A DNA stretch of 64,000 nt from Planctomycetia bacterium (GCA_014192425.1 BJHK01000015.1:32244-96243); one strand, 5' to 3'; counted from the first letter of the stretch, positions 18,949 through 28,759 are shown. The notes: a model not told the origin generated them from the letters alone. Made by a program: numbers and translations.

Positions 18949-20187
18949 TCATCGGTCGAGCTCCGCGGCGATGATGTTCAGGCTGCCGAGCACGGCCACC
19001 ACGTCGGAGAGCGTGTGGCCGCGGATGAGGTGCGGGAAGAGGGCGAAGTGCAGGACCGACGGCGGCCGGCAACGCGCCCGGTAGGCACATTCCCCCCCGT
19101 CGCCGACGAGGTAGAAGCCGAGCTCGCCGTTGGGGGCCTCGATCGCCGCGTACGACTCGGCACAGGGGACCTCGAAGCCGCGGTTGCTCATCGAGAGCTC
19201 GAAGTGCGAGATCGTCCCCTCGATCGTCGAGTACACCTGCCGCTTGCCCGGCAGGGCCGTCCGCTCGCCGATGGCGACGTCCACCGGGCCCGCCGGCAGG
19301 CTCTCCAGCGCCTGGGAGACGATCTTCAGGCTCTCGCGCATCTCCTGCATCCGCACCAGGTATCGGGCGTAGCAGTCGCCGGCCGAGGCGCAGCAGACCT
19401 GGAAGTCGTAGTCGGCGTAGGCCAGATAGGGCTCGTCCTTGCGCAGGTCGCGGGTCACGCCGCTGGCCCGGGCCACCGGGCCGCTGGCGCCGCCGGCGAT
19501 CGCCTCCGCGCGGGACAGCACGCCCACGCCCCGCGTCCGGTCGACGAAGATCCGGTTGCGGGTCAGGAGCCGCTCCATGTCGTTGAGCGTCTTGGGGAAG
19601 GTGCGGATGAAGGTCCGGATTTTCTCGATCACCAGCGGCGTGAAGTCGTGCGACACGCCGCCGACGCGGGTGTAGCTGTTGGTGAACCGGGCCCCGCACA
19701 GCGTCTCGAAAATGTCGTAGATCACCTCGCGCTGGTAGAAGCCGTAGAGGAAGAAGGTGAACGCCCCCGTGTCGAGGCCGACGGCGCCGTTGCAGAGCAG
19801 GTGGTCGCTGATCCGGGCGAGCTCCGCGACGATCGTGCGGATCACGCGGCAGCGCGGCGTGAGCTCGATGCCGAGGAGCGTCTCCACCGCGTGGTGCCAG
19901 GCGACGTTGTTGGCCATCGGCGAGATGTAGTTCATCCGGTCGGTGACCGTGACGTACTGGTTGAACGTCAGGTGCTCGCCGATCTTCTCGAAGCCGGAGT
20001 GCAGGTAGCCCATCTCCGGCATGGCGTCGACCACCCGCTCCCCCTCCAGCTTGAGGACGAGCCGCAGGGTGGTGTGGGTCGCCGGATGCTGGGGGCCGAA
20101 GTTGAGCGTCCAGGTGTAGTCCTCGGACCGCGTGCCGGTACGCGGCGCGGGATCGAGCACGGGTTCGGCGCTGGGGGCGATGGACAT
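18949..20187 (-). CDS. nuoD: NADH-quinone oxidoreductase subunit D
   Basis: A 412-residue peripheral-arm subunit related to the large subunit of NiFe hydrogenases. It lines the quinone site. The conserved NFGPQHPATHTTLRL block is near residue 29, HSGFEKIGE near residue 63 and the GVGVLSRAEAI block near residue 220. It is a separate gene, not fused to nuoC as in enterobacteria. It starts 41 bp after the nuoC stop. Confidence 0.97.
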   Translation of the reverse strand: MSIAPSAEPVLDPAPRTGTRSEDYTWTLNFGPQHPATHTTLRLVLKLEGERVVDAMPEMGYLHSGFEKIGEHLTFNQYVTVTDRMNYISPMANNVAWHHAVETLLGIELTPRCRVIRTIVAELARISDHLLCNGAVGLDTGAFTFFLYGFYQREVIYDIFETLCGARFTNSYTRVGGVSHDFTPLVIEKIRTFIRTFPKTLNDMERLLTRNRIFVDRTRGVGVLSRAEAIAGGASGPVARASGVTRDLRKDEPYLAYADYDFQVCCASAGDCYARYLVRMQEMRESLKIVSQALESLPAGPVDVAIGERTALPGKRQVYSTIEGTISHFELSMSNRGFEVPCAESYAAIEAPNGELGFYLVGDGGECAYRARCRPPSVLHFALFPHLIRGHTLSDVVAVLGSLNIIAAELDR

Positions 20188-20228
20188 GGTTCGGTGGGGG
20201 TGTGACCGGGTCGGCGGTCGGTGCGGGG

Positions 20229-20744
20229 TCAGCTGTGGTCGCGGGTGATGACGGGGAAATTGTGCCGCTCGCCGCGGCCCTGGAGCGGATAGTCCTTGCG
20301 GAGCGGATGGGCCGTGAACTCCTCCGGCATCACCAGCCGGCGCAGGTCGGGATGGCCGACGAAGCGGATGCCGAACATGTCCCAGACCTCGCGCTCCAGC
20401 CAGTTGGCTCCTTCCCAGAGCGGCACCACGCTGGCGACCGTCGGATCGGGGTCGTCGAGGTACACGCGGACGGTCAGCCGGCGGTTCGTGGCCGTGGAGG
20501 CGAGCAGGTAGACGAGGCCGTAGCGATGGCGGGCGCCGCGGTACTCGAGGTAATCGACGCAGGTCACGTCCACGAGCAGGTCGAAGCCCTGCTGACGGAG
20601 GAGCCGCAGCGCGTCGAGCGTCTCCGGGGCGGGAACCACGACCCGCGTCTGACCGCGGAACGTGTCGGTCTCGAGCGGACCGAAGCGGGCGGTCAGTTCG
20701 GCGATCGCATCGTCAACCGGAGGGGTGTGGCTGGTCATGGGCAT
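20229..20744 (-). CDS. nuoC: NADH-quinone oxidoreductase subunit C
   Basis: A 171-residue (30 kDa-type) peripheral subunit with the family signature ANWLEREVWDMFGI near residue 112 and RLVMPEEFTAHPLRKDYPL near residue 136. Two in-frame ATG codons (20744 and 20738) could serve as start, and neither has a clear Shine-Dalgarno. It lies between nuoB (25-bp gap) and nuoD. Confidence 0.96.
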   Translation of the reverse strand: MPMTSHTPPVDDAIAELTARFGPLETDTFRGQTRVVVPAPETLDALRLLRQQGFDLLVDVTCVDYLEYRGARHRYGLVYLLASTATNRRLTVRVYLDDPDPTVASVVPLWEGANWLEREVWDMFGIRFVGHPDLRRLVMPEEFTAHPLRKDYPLQGRGERHNFPVITRDHS

Positions 20745-20769
20745 GAGGGAGCGGGCGTGAGGCTGCGGG

Positions 20770-21480
20770 TCAGCCCCCCGAGGAGGAGGCGAGTTGGCGC
20801 TGCAGGACCGGGTTGCGGGCGGCGTCGAGCGGCACGGGGCCCGCCGCCTCCACCAACGCCCGCTTGCGGAACTGTCGGCTGGCGGTGTCGAACTCGCGGC
20901 CCGTGATCGTGCCCTCCGCCTGGATCTTGTCCTGGAGGTCGATGATCGCCTGGATGAGCTGCTCGGGCCGCGGCGGGCAGCCGGGGACGTACATGTCGAC
21001 GGGGATGAAGCGGTCGATCCCCTGCACCACGGCGTAGGTGTCGAAGACGCCGCCTGTGCTGGCGCAGGCCCCCATCGAGATGCACCACTTGGGTTCGTGC
21101 ATCTGCTGCCAGATCCGCTGCAGCACGGGGAGCATCTTCATCACCACCCGGCCGGCCACGATCATCAGGTCGCACTGCCGCGGGCTGAAGCGGAACACCT
21201 CGGCGCCGAACCGGGCCAGGTCGTGCTTGCTCGCCCCGGTGGCCATCAGCTCGATGCCACAGCAGGCCGTCGCGAACGGCATCGGCCAGAGGCTGTTCTT
21301 CCGGCACCAGTTGGCCAGCGAGTCGAGCCGGCTCACCACGACATTTTCTGGAAGTTCTAGTTTTCCTCTTGAAAAGCCCTCCCTGGCCTTTTCAATCTCG
21401 ATCGACCGATGGGAACGCTGAGGGTTCCCATGGTCGATGGGCATCGCATCCGGCGATGCCGCAGTGCTCTTCAACGCCAT
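20770..21480 (-). CDS. nuoB: NADH-quinone oxidoreductase subunit B (cluster N2)
   Basis: A 236-residue subunit that holds the terminal [4Fe-4S] cluster N2 next to the quinone site. The ligands are visible in ACCGIE near residue 73, [10 protein letters not shown] near residue 135 and VPGCPPRPE near residue 165. N- and C-terminal extensions of about 35 residues make it longer than the 180 residues usual for the family. Its start overlaps the nuoA end by 10 bp. Confidence 0.97.
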   Translation of the reverse strand: MALKSTAASPDAMPIDHGNPQRSHRSIEIEKAREGFSRGKLELPENVVVSRLDSLANWCRKNSLWPMPFATACCGIELMATGASKHDLARFGAEVFRFSPRQCDLMIVAGRVVMKMLPVLQRIWQQMHEPKWCISMGACASTGGVFDTYAVVQGIDRFIPVDMYVPGCPPRPEQLIQAIIDLQDKIQAEGTITGREFDTASRQFRKRALVEAAGPVPLDAARNPVLQRQLASSSGG

Positions 21481-21866
21481 CGGAACACCCCCTTCCGCCA
21501 GTCATAGGCGAACCCGACCACGACCAGGGCCACGAACAGCATCGCGCCGCCGAACACGAGCCCCCGGGACGAGACGAGCCCCCCGGCGACGGCGGCGTCG
21601 ATGCCCGCCGGCGACCGGCTGGCCACCGCCCACGGGTAGAGGAACAGCAGTTCCACGTCGAACACGAGGAACGTGATCGCCACGAGATGGAAGCGGACGT
21701 CGAACCGGCGTCGGGTGTCGTGGACCGGGTCCATGCCGCTCTCGTAGGGCATCTCCTTGACCGCCCCCGACCGGCGCGGGCCGATCAGTTGGGCGAACAC
21801 GAGGAGGCCGACCGAGACCGCGGCCGCGATGGCGACGAACAACAGGACTGGCAGGATGGCATCCAT
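21471..21866 (-). CDS. nuoA: NADH-quinone oxidoreductase subunit A
   Basis: A 131-residue membrane subunit with three transmembrane segments and the family blocks [20 protein letters not shown] and [12 protein letters not shown]. It is the first gene of the nuo operon, which is transcribed towards lower coordinates. The 243 bp upstream contain an 11-bp perfect inverted repeat and a possible -10 element (separate entries). Confidence 0.96.
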   Translation of the reverse strand: MDAILPVLLFVAIAAAVSVGLLVFAQLIGPRRSGAVKEMPYESGMDPVHDTRRRFDVRFHLVAITFLVFDVELLFLYPWAVASRSPAGIDAAVAGGLVSSRGLVFGGAMLFVALVVVGFAYDWRKGVFRWR

Positions 21867-21933
21867 GACGTGCAGCCCCGCCAGGCGGGGTGCCCTCGCT
21901 CGGGTGCGAACCGCGAAATTCGGCCGCAGGAAT

Positions 21934-21961
21934 CGACTTCGTGAAATTCGTCACGAAGTCG
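21934..21961 (-). promoter_or_regulatory. Perfect inverted repeat in the nuo leader
   Basis: CGACTTCGTGA at 21934-21944 is the exact complement of TCACGAAGTCG at 21951-21961, with a 6-nt loop, 68 bp upstream of nuoA. It sits between the probable promoter and the first gene, so it could be a repressor site or a 5'-leader hairpin. On the transcribed strand it is preceded, not followed, by a T-run, so it is not an intrinsic terminator for nuo. The role is inferred from position only. Confidence 0.5.
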
Positions 21962-22019
21962 GCCCCAAAAAAAGCCGGTGCCCATCCGGGGCTCCCGGCC
22001 AATCGTTACGACCCCTATC

Positions 22020-22025
22020 GTTATA
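22020..22025 (-). promoter_or_regulatory. Possible -10 element of the nuo operon
   Basis: On the minus strand this reads TATAAC, preceded by TG, about 155 nt upstream of nuoA and upstream of the inverted repeat. No convincing -35 box is seen. It is one of very few AT-rich hexamers in this stretch. Confidence 0.25.
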
Positions 22026-22109
22026 CAGCGGGCGGCCGCCGGCGACGAGTCGGAATGCTTTTTCCCGGGCGCGAGGCGGAAACCGTCCTTCCCGCGGGCC
22101 GCGGGGGGG

Positions 22110-22994
22110 TCAGCCGCAGCGGGCGAGATGGCCGCGGATCAGCGCGAGGTGCGCGGGATGGCGGCGGCCCAGTTCCGCCTCCAGACGGCCCAGTGCCAGG
22201 CCGTAATGATTGACCCGGAACAGGCCGACCTTCACGAACGGCACGCCGGCCGCGAGCAGTCGCCACCAGACCAGTTCACTGGGGTTGTGCGTGCCGCGAC
22301 GCCCCTTTTTCAGCAGTCGCCAGGCCTGGCGCGGGGCGGCGAGGGAAATGTGTGGCAGGAGTTCGCCGAGTGCGATGCGGCCGGCATGGCGGGCGTCGTA
22401 GAGGGCAGCCACGTGGAACCCGGCCGCCAACGCCCGCTCGGACAGCCCGATCTCGTAGCGGTCGATGATCTCCGCCTTGGTGGACAGGGGCTCGACCTGC
22501 CGCCAGAAATCGGCGCAGGCCTGGGAATCAAGGAATGGCCTCCGCATGGCGAAGAACCAGGACTGGAGATGAGGCCGGCGGGTTCCGCGGCGCAGCGGCG
22601 CCTGCTCGGAGAGCACCATGCCCCAGAGGTCGGCCGATGCGACCCGCGGGTCGGAAAACAGCGGCGCCGGGTCGGAGAGCGGCCCGTAGACGCTGTCGTT
22701 GACGCACACCACTTCGTCGTGGAGTCCGGGCTCCAGGGCCGCCAGCCCCGCCTTCCAACTGCAGAAGTCGTAGCCGTCGTTGTCCCGCAGGATGCAGTCA
22801 TCGACCACGTCGCGGACGGCCGGCGGGGGCGGGCATCCGCCGGCGGAGACGATCACGAGCCGGTCGGCTACCGACCGCCAGGCGGCGATGGCCCGCAGGA
22901 CGTGCGGGTCGAAGCGGCCGTGGGGGTCGAAGTGGGCGTAGACGATGGCCCGCCGCCGCGAGCCGGACCGGGAGGGCGGGGGAACGGATGACAT
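22110..22994 (-). CDS. Rhamnan-synthesis-F-like glycan biosynthesis protein
   Basis: The 294-residue product resembles the RgpF family. It has VYAHFDPHGRFDPHV near the N-terminus, DNDGYDFCSWKAGL near residue 82, VNDSVYGPL near residue 108 and the later RPFLDSQACADFW block. RgpF-type proteins act in rhamnose-containing polysaccharide assembly. I chose ATG 22994 (MSSVPPPSR) because the upstream extension is low-complexity. It starts 28 bp after a GT2 glycosyltransferase on the same strand, so the pair probably works on one surface glycan. The nucleotide-sugar donor is unknown. Confidence 0.7.
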   Translation of the reverse strand: MSSVPPPSRSGSRRRAIVYAHFDPHGRFDPHVLRAIAAWRSVADRLVIVSAGGCPPPPAVRDVVDDCILRDNDGYDFCSWKAGLAALEPGLHDEVVCVNDSVYGPLSDPAPLFSDPRVASADLWGMVLSEQAPLRRGTRRPHLQSWFFAMRRPFLDSQACADFWRQVEPLSTKAEIIDRYEIGLSERALAAGFHVAALYDARHAGRIALGELLPHISLAAPRQAWRLLKKGRRGTHNPSELVWWRLLAAGVPFVKVGLFRVNHYGLALGRLEAELGRRHPAHLALIRGHLARCG

Positions 22995-23022
22995 CGGGTG
23001 GTCCCGTGACGACGGTCCGTGC

Positions 23023-24057
23023 TCAGGCCGCGCGGCGGCCGGCGCCGACGACCCGCGCCCGCAGCGCCGCCAGCCGGCGGTGGACGGCACGGCCGTGCCG
23101 CAGCGGCCGATCGCCGAGCAGGCGCAGCAGTTCCGGGATCTGCGCCAGCGTTTCCGCCGCCTGGTCGCTCATTCCCGCGGCCAGCAGCCGTTCGACCGTG
23201 CGCAGGGCGGAGGCCGTGTGCCAGCGGACGCTGTCCGCCGTGACGCGATCACGAATCTCCGCCGGCAGCATCTCGGCGATGATGTCGATCGCCTGGGCGA
23301 TGTCGGGCCAGAGCTGACCGGAGCGGAACAGCCGTGACGACTCGTTGCCGGGATGGCGGCGGTAGACCGCCAGCGCGCGGGGCTCGTACCAGACCGGATA
23401 CCGGGCGGCGATCCGCACCCACATCTCCCAGTCGAGCGCCTGGCGCAGTTCGGGACGGTAGCCCCCCAGCGCCTCGTAGGTGGCGCGGGGCACCACGGCG
23501 GCGGGCGTCTGGATCCGTTGCCGTTCGGCGATCCGTGGCAGCCAGTCGGCGATCGCGCCGGGGATCCAGCGGATCAGCGATGACCGCTTCTCGGTCCGTT
23601 GACCCTCGTCGATGATCAGCGTCCGGCTGAACGCCATGCCGAGGTCCGCTCCGCGGGCGAAGCCGTGCTCGATGCGGTCGTAGAACCCGGGGAGCACGAA
23701 GTCGTCCTGGTGGAGCAGGTGCACGAGCTCTCCGCGGGCGAGGCAGATCGCCCGGTTCCAGTTGCCCGCCAGGCCGAGCCGCTCCGAACACTCGACGACT
23801 TCGACACGAACCGCGGTATCGACCGCAGCGACGAGCCGCCGCGTAAGGCCGGGCCGCGACGCATCGTCGACGACGGCGATCTGCATGACGGCGGGAGGCG
23901 GCGCCTGCGCGAGCACCGTGCGCAGGGCGTGGCACAGTCGTTCGTCCGGCTCACGCGTGGGCAGCATGACCGAAAACCGCGGCCGGTCGCCCGCCGTCGG
24001 CAGCGGGTCGATGGCGGGGGGAGGGCTGCCGGCGGATGAATGGAGCCGAAGGTGCAT
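23023..24057 (-). CDS. Family 2 glycosyltransferase
   Basis: A 344-residue GT-A enzyme. The N-terminal FSVMLPTREPDERL block starts the Rossmann-like domain, VVDDASRPGLT follows, and the metal-binding region is HLLHQDDFVLPGFY near residue 120. A later DWEMWVRIAARYPVWYEP block is typical of GT2 enzymes that extend cell-surface glycans. The last 90 residues are helical. I placed the start at ATG 24057, since the frame further upstream has no family similarity. It precedes the RgpF-like gene by 28 bp. The acceptor is unknown. Confidence 0.8.
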   Translation of the reverse strand: MHLRLHSSAGSPPPAIDPLPTAGDRPRFSVMLPTREPDERLCHALRTVLAQAPPPAVMQIAVVDDASRPGLTRRLVAAVDTAVRVEVVECSERLGLAGNWNRAICLARGELVHLLHQDDFVLPGFYDRIEHGFARGADLGMAFSRTLIIDEGQRTEKRSSLIRWIPGAIADWLPRIAERQRIQTPAAVVPRATYEALGGYRPELRQALDWEMWVRIAARYPVWYEPRALAVYRRHPGNESSRLFRSGQLWPDIAQAIDIIAEMLPAEIRDRVTADSVRWHTASALRTVERLLAAGMSDQAAETLAQIPELLRLLGDRPLRHGRAVHRRLAALRARVVGAGRRAA

Positions 24058-24177
24058 CGCGGTACTCGCGGGGCGTGGGCTGGGGACGATACAGGGTCGA
24101 TGCCGGCCACGGTAGGCGGATTGGCGGCCGATTTCTCCGGCCGTCCGCCCGTGCTTGCCCAGATTTCCGGGCCGGCG

Positions 24178-24254
24178 CGGGGTGTCATCCGCCTGACCCC
24201 CGAGCCGCGCAAGGGTTTGCTGGGCGGGGCTGCCCACGGGGTGTCATCCGCCTG
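24178..24254. repeat. Short direct repeat in an intergenic region
   Basis: The 18-mer CGGGGTGTCATCCGCCTG occurs at 24178-24195 and again at 24237-24254, 59 bp apart. A second repeated string, GGCGGGGCTGCCCA, occurs at 24222-24235 and from 24254. It lies in the 287-bp gap between the GT2 gene and the secreted protein gene. No other feature was seen in that gap. Confidence 0.6.
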
Positions 24255-24344
24255 GCGGGGCTGCCCATGTCCGCCTGGATCGCAAATGGCTCCGTGACGG
24301 TGCCCGACGATCCCGCCGCCCCGGGCCGCGGTCCCGAACGGCCG

Positions 24345-25115
24345 TCAGAAGTTGCCGACGTTGAAGTTCACGTAGGCGCCGAACGGGCCGGCGCCGACCG
24401 ACATGCCGGAGCCTTTCACGTCGGAGAACGGTGGCTTGCCACCCCCGCCCTGGCCGCCGGAGCGGTAGGGAGAGTAGGCCGCGCCCGCCTGGGCGGCCGC
24501 GGTGGCCGCCGCCGCCGCGGTCTGCTGCCGGGCCGCCGCGGCCCGGTCCACGAGCTGCTGCCGGCTCTGGTCGAAGGCGGCCGACCGCTGCTGGAGCGCG
24601 GCCCGCGTCTTCTCGATCTTCTCGATCTCCAGTTGCAGCTGGCTCGCCGACATCGTCACCACGTCGGGCACGTCCTTGAGCACCTCGGCCCGCTTGCGGT
24701 CCGACATCGCCGACAGGTACTGGCCGACCCACGACCGGGCGTCCTTCGCCTCCGGTGTATCGAGGATCTTGAACTTGGAGTCGAGATCGTCGAGGAGGTA
24801 TTCGAGCTCGTACGACGACATGCCGGCGACCCGACGGTTGAAGCTCGCCTTGATCCGCCGCACTTCGTCCGTGGTGTAGATCTGCTGCGCGGCAAGCCAT
24901 TCCCCGAGTTCGAAGATCGCCCGGCGCCAGCGCTGGCTGTTCATGATCTGCGCCTTGCGGACGATGTCGTCGTCGGCGTCGTTGGCCGGCGCGGCCGGGG
25001 CCGCTGCCGCCGGCGGGTCGGCCGCGGCAACCCGGGCGCCGGCGAGGGCGGTGACGGCGAGGCATGCCAGCACCAGGCAGACCGTCCGGCGGAATGGGAG
25101 GCGGGGGTGGATCAT
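24345..25115 (-). CDS. Secreted protein of unknown function with helical core
   Basis: The 256-residue product starts with a signal peptide (residues 1 to about 35, ending VAAAD) and an Ala/Pro-rich linker. A helical core follows (IVRKAQIMNSQRWRRAIFEL onward), containing YELEYLLDDLDSKF and a likely coiled coil around QLQLEIEKIEKTRAAL. The C-terminal 60 residues are Ala- and Gly-rich. I do not recognise the family. The start ATG 25115 overlaps the end of the upstream gene by 4 bp, so the two are co-translated and probably act together in the periplasm or cell envelope. Confidence 0.7.
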   Translation of the reverse strand: MIHPRLPFRRTVCLVLACLAVTALAGARVAAADPPAAAAPAAPANDADDDIVRKAQIMNSQRWRRAIFELGEWLAAQQIYTTDEVRRIKASFNRRVAGMSSYELEYLLDDLDSKFKILDTPEAKDARSWVGQYLSAMSDRKRAEVLKDVPDVVTMSASQLQLEIEKIEKTRAALQQRSAAFDQSRQQLVDRAAAARQQTAAAAATAAAQAGAAYSPYRSGGQGGGGKPPFSDVKGSGMSVGAGPFGAYVNFNVGNF

Positions 25116-26116
25116 GGCGTCTTTCCCTTGGGCTTGCGGGTCATGACCATCGTGAAGGCGGGGGCGTGCTCCCCGCCCACGTGCGTCGGCAGCGACCGCC
25201 AGATGCAGCGATCCTTGCCGTCGAACGAGTAGATGTTGAGTGAGGATGTCTGGGTGCCGTCCGGAAGCACCGCGGCGGTGCGGGCCACCCAGGCATCGCC
25301 GTCGCGGCTCCACGCCGCCTCGCCGTGGCCGCCGTCGGAACTGAAGACCCAGGAACGGATCTTCCGCGACAGCGGGTCCCAGCCGATCCGCTGGGTGACG
25401 TTCAGCGTGCCGGCCTGATTGGCCTCGTCGGCGGCGGCGGCCGGGATCTTCATGTCGCGGAGCAGGAAGGTTCGGTTGGCATTCCAGCGGACCGTGATCT
25501 CCATCGCCGGCTTGTCGCCAGCCGCCGCTTCCGGGCGGCCTTCACGGTCCTCGACGACCGTCCATTCGCCGACCATCCAGTCGAGATCCTGGAGCGTCTC
25601 GGCGTCGGACGGTGCATCGAGCCGGTCCTCGCGGAGCGCAGCCAGTTTCCAGCCGTCTGCGCCGCGGACCCAGGTCGCGGAGAACCGGCCCCGAACCGGC
25701 TGCGCGATCCCCGGCAGGCCGACCTCGACCGTGCCGTCCTCGATCGCCACGTCGTCGGTGAGGAAGCGCAGGTTCGTCTCCCGGATCCGCATGTCGGGCC
25801 GCACCGTTCCGGCCGCCGGCTTCGTCGCATCGGCGGCCGACTTTCGCCCCGCGAGCGTGTTTCCCTGCTCGTCGACGATGTCGCCGTCGGCGGTCCAGAA
25901 AGCGGCCAGCGCCGGCCCATCACCCCGCGACAGCGCCTCCTGGTAGGCCTGTGCCGCCGCGCGGATCGCCGCCTTGTCACGGTCCCGGACGGTGTCCGCG
26001 GCGATCGCCGGCGCGAGGAGCGAGGCGGCGGCCAGCAGGCACGAGGCGCCGACGACAGAGCATGGGACGCCGGCGCGGCCCGACTGCGCCGGGTTGAGAA
26101 TGGGAGCGAGCGACAT
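25112..26116 (-). CDS. Secreted SnoaL/NTF2-like domain protein
   Basis: A 334-residue product with a signal peptide (cleavage near APAIAAD, residue 40). Residues 45-165 fit an NTF2-like/SnoaL fold: AAIRAAAQAYQEALSRGD, FWTADGDIVDEQG, and the paired strands GRFSATWVRGADGWKLAALRED. Residues 175-334 form a second beta-rich domain (DLDWMVGEWTV, RSWVFSSDGGHGEAAW) that recurs in planctomycetal secreted proteins. The catalytic role is unknown. The gene overlaps the next gene by 4 bp. Confidence 0.7.
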   Translation of the reverse strand: MSLAPILNPAQSGRAGVPCSVVGASCLLAAASLLAPAIAADTVRDRDKAAIRAAAQAYQEALSRGDGPALAAFWTADGDIVDEQGNTLAGRKSAADATKPAAGTVRPDMRIRETNLRFLTDDVAIEDGTVEVGLPGIAQPVRGRFSATWVRGADGWKLAALREDRLDAPSDAETLQDLDWMVGEWTVVEDREGRPEAAAGDKPAMEITVRWNANRTFLLRDMKIPAAAADEANQAGTLNVTQRIGWDPLSRKIRSWVFSSDGGHGEAAWSRDGDAWVARTAAVLPDGTQTSSLNIYSFDGKDRCIWRSLPTHVGGEHAPAFTMVMTRKPKGKTP

Positions 26117-26216
26117 CGGGCACCATAGAGCGGAAGAGGAGAAAAATCAGGATAATTCTAGCACGGCGCCAGGGGGCCGGGAAAGCGGCCGCCACGTCTG
26201 GTAGGGTGGGGGGGAC

Positions 26217-27440
26217 ATGACCGAGATCACCGCGACACTCGCCGACCTCGTCCGTCGCCCCAGCGTCAATCCGATGGGCCGCGACGTGTCAGGGCCCGAA
26301 TACCTCGAGGGCCGCGTCACCGACTACCTCGCCCAGCGGTTCGCGGCCGCCGGCCTGCTCTGGGCCAGACAGCCCGTCGCCCCCGGCCGCGACAACGTGA
26401 TCGCACGACTCGATGCGACCGAGCCCGGGGGGCCGGTCATCCTCTGGGATGCCCACCAGGACACCGTTCCCGCCGAGGGGATGACGGTCGAACCGTTCGT
26501 ACCGCTGGTTCGGGAAGGGCGTCTCTACGGTCGCGGTGCCTGTGATGTGAAGGGGGGCATGGCGGCGATGCTCGTCGCCCTCGACCGATTGCGAACCGTC
26601 GGGGTCTCGCGTCGGGCGACGATCGTGTTTGCGGCGACGGTCAACGAGGAGTTCGGCTTTTCGGGAGCCAAGGCGCTCGCCCGCCTCTGGACCCAGACCG
26701 GCGACGAGTTTCCTGCCACCGACGCGGCCGCCCGCAAGCTGGTTGGGGGGCGGCCCCTGCTGGCGGTCGTGGCCGAGCCGACGGGGCTGGACCTCGTCAC
26801 CCGGCACAAGGGGGCCGTGCGCTGGCGGATCGGCGTCCACGGCCGGGCATGTCACAGCGCGTTTCCCGAGCAGGGGGAGAACGCGATCTACCCGGCCGGC
26901 CGGGTGATTCTCGCGATGGAGGCGCTGTCCCGGGAACTCCTGGCCCGCGCCCCCGATCACCCCTGCGGACCACCGACGCTCAACGTGGGCACCGTTCGCG
27001 GCGGCAGCGGCGTCAATCTCGTGCCCGACCTCGTCGTGATCGAGGTCGAGCGGCGCATCCTGCCCGGCGAGTGTCCGGTGGCGGCCCGGGACGAGGTCAT
27101 GCGGCGCATCGCCGGCGCCTGTGGCGATGCGCGGGTGGTGCACCACGACCCGTTCCTCGAGAGCGGAGGCCTGCCCGAGGCGGACTGCGACGCGGTCGTC
27201 CCCTGGATCGAGGCCCTCGTGGCCGGGGCCAGGGCCCGCGGCGGCGCCGCCCGGCGTGTCGCCGCCCGCTACGGCACCAACGCCAGCATCTTTGCCGCCG
27301 CCGGCGTGCCGAGCGTCGTCTTCGGCCCCGGCTCGATCGAACAGGCTCACACCGCCGACGAGTGGATCGCCCTCGAGCAGGTCGATGCCGCTGCCGACAG
27401 CCTCGGCAGCCTGGCCGCGGCCCCGTCCCCCCGGGTGTGA
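26217..27440 (+). CDS. M20-family zinc peptidase/deacylase (ArgE/DapE-like)
   Basis: A 407-residue cytosolic metallo-hydrolase. The metal-binding motifs are complete: [11 protein letters not shown] near residue 77, [10 protein letters not shown] near residue 105, [10 protein letters not shown] with the catalytic Glu near residue 142, and VVAEPTGLD near residue 185. The lid/dimerisation domain follows ([17 protein letters not shown]). Substrates of this family include acetylornithine, succinyl-diaminopimelate and peptides, and the sequence alone does not decide. It is followed after 98 bp by the isocitrate dehydrogenase gene. Confidence 0.85.
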   Translation: MTEITATLADLVRRPSVNPMGRDVSGPEYLEGRVTDYLAQRFAAAGLLWARQPVAPGRDNVIARLDATEPGGPVILWDAHQDTVPAEGMTVEPFVPLVREGRLYGRGACDVKGGMAAMLVALDRLRTVGVSRRATIVFAATVNEEFGFSGAKALARLWTQTGDEFPATDAAARKLVGGRPLLAVVAEPTGLDLVTRHKGAVRWRIGVHGRACHSAFPEQGENAIYPAGRVILAMEALSRELLARAPDHPCGPPTLNVGTVRGGSGVNLVPDLVVIEVERRILPGECPVAARDEVMRRIAGACGDARVVHHDPFLESGGLPEADCDAVVPWIEALVAGARARGGAARRVAARYGTNASIFAAAGVPSVVFGPGSIEQAHTADEWIALEQVDAAADSLGSLAAAPSPRV

Positions 27441-27538
27441 GGCGGGAAGGCGGGCTGGTACAACTTCGCTCGCCGAGCCCTGCCGCATGCTGCCGCACGC
27501 CGTGGCATGCTCCGGCTTCCCGACGAGGTGCTGACGCC

Positions 27539-28759
27539 ATGGCAGGCAGGATCAAGGTCTCGGGCCCGGTCGTCGATCTCGACGGCGACGAGATGACGCG
27601 GATCATCTGGAAGTTCATCAAGGACCAACTGATCCTGCCCTTTCTCGACGTCGAGCTGCGGTCCTACGACCTGTCGATCCAGAACCGCGACGCCACGGCC
27701 GACGCGGTGACCGTCGAGGCGGCCGATGCCATCCGCGAGTGCGGCGTCGGCGTGAAGTGCGCCACCATCACACCCGACGAGGCGCGGGTCAAAGAGTTCG
27801 GTCTCAAGCAGATGTGGAAGAGCCCCAACGGCACGATCCGCAACATCCTCGGCGGGGCTATCTTTCGCGAGCCGATCATCATCAGGAACATCCCCCGGCT
27901 GGTGCCCGGGTGGACGAAGCCGATCGTGGTCGGCCGGCACGCGTTCGGCGACCAGTACCGGGCCACCGACCTGAAGATTCCCGGACCGGGAAGCCTGACG
28001 CTCACGTTCACGCCGGCCGACGGCGGGCAGCCACAGGAGTTCCACGTCTACGACTTCCCGTCGCCGGGTGTCGCGCTGGCGATGTACAACCTCGACGATT
28101 CGATCCGCGACTTCGCCCGGGCGAGCTTCCGCTACGGCCTCGCCCGCCGCTATCCCGTCTACCTGTCGACGAAGAACACGATCCTCAAGGCCTATGACGG
28201 CCGCTTCAAGGATATCTTCCAGGAGATCTACGATGCGGAGTTCAAGGCCGATTTCACCCGCGAGGGGATCGGCTACGAGCACCGACTGATCGACGACATG
28301 GTCGCCTCCGCGCTCAAGTGGGATGGGGGCTACGTCTGGGCCTGCAAGAATTACGACGGCGACGTGCAGAGCGACGTCGTCGCCCAGGGGTTCGGCTCGC
28401 TGGGCCTGATGACAAGCGTGCTGCTCACGCCCGACGGGAAGACCGTCGAGGCTGAGGCGGCCCACGGCACCGTCACCCGGCACTTCCGCCAGCACCAGCA
28501 GGGCAAGCCGACCTCCACCAACCCCATCGCCTCGATCTTCGCCTGGACGAGGGGGCTGGCCCACCGCGGCAAACTCGACGGCACCCCCGACGTCATCCGG
28601 TTCGCCGAGACGCTGGAGCGGGCCTGCATCGAGACGGTCGAGGCGGGGAACATGACGAAGGACCTGGCGACCCTCGTCGGACCCGGCCAGCCTTCTCTCA
28701 CGACCGAGGAATTCCTGGGGGCGATCGACGCCACGCTGCGCCGGGCGATGGCCGCCTGA
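27539..28759 (+). CDS. icd: Isocitrate dehydrogenase, NADP-dependent (eukaryotic-type, homodimeric)
   Basis: A 406-residue TCA-cycle enzyme that converts isocitrate to 2-oxoglutarate. It belongs to the type II (eukaryote-like) homodimeric group, as shown by [18 protein letters not shown] at the N-terminus, [14 protein letters not shown] near residue 97 and [19 protein letters not shown] near residue 128. The Mg-binding region [15 protein letters not shown] and the C-terminal [16 protein letters not shown] and [11 protein letters not shown] blocks are also present. All substrate-binding blocks are intact. The frame extends far upstream over the M20 gene, but ATG 27539 gives the normal family length. 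Confidence 0.96.
   Translation: MAGRIKVSGPVVDLDGDEMTRIIWKFIKDQLILPFLDVELRSYDLSIQNRDATADAVTVEAADAIRECGVGVKCATITPDEARVKEFGLKQMWKSPNGTIRNILGGAIFREPIIIRNIPRLVPGWTKPIVVGRHAFGDQYRATDLKIPGPGSLTLTFTPADGGQPQEFHVYDFPSPGVALAMYNLDDSIRDFARASFRYGLARRYPVYLSTKNTILKAYDGRFKDIFQEIYDAEFKADFTREGIGYEHRLIDDMVASALKWDGGYVWACKNYDGDVQSDVVAQGFGSLGLMTSVLLTPDGKTVEAEAAHGTVTRHFRQHQQGKPTSTNPIASIFAWTRGLAHRGKLDGTPDVIRFAETLERACIETVEAGNMTKDLATLVGPGQPSLTTEEFLGAIDATLRRAMAA

Noticed and set aside
18949..20744. Fused nuoCD gene
   Set aside because: nuoC and nuoD are separate frames with a 41-bp gap, a stop and a proper start.
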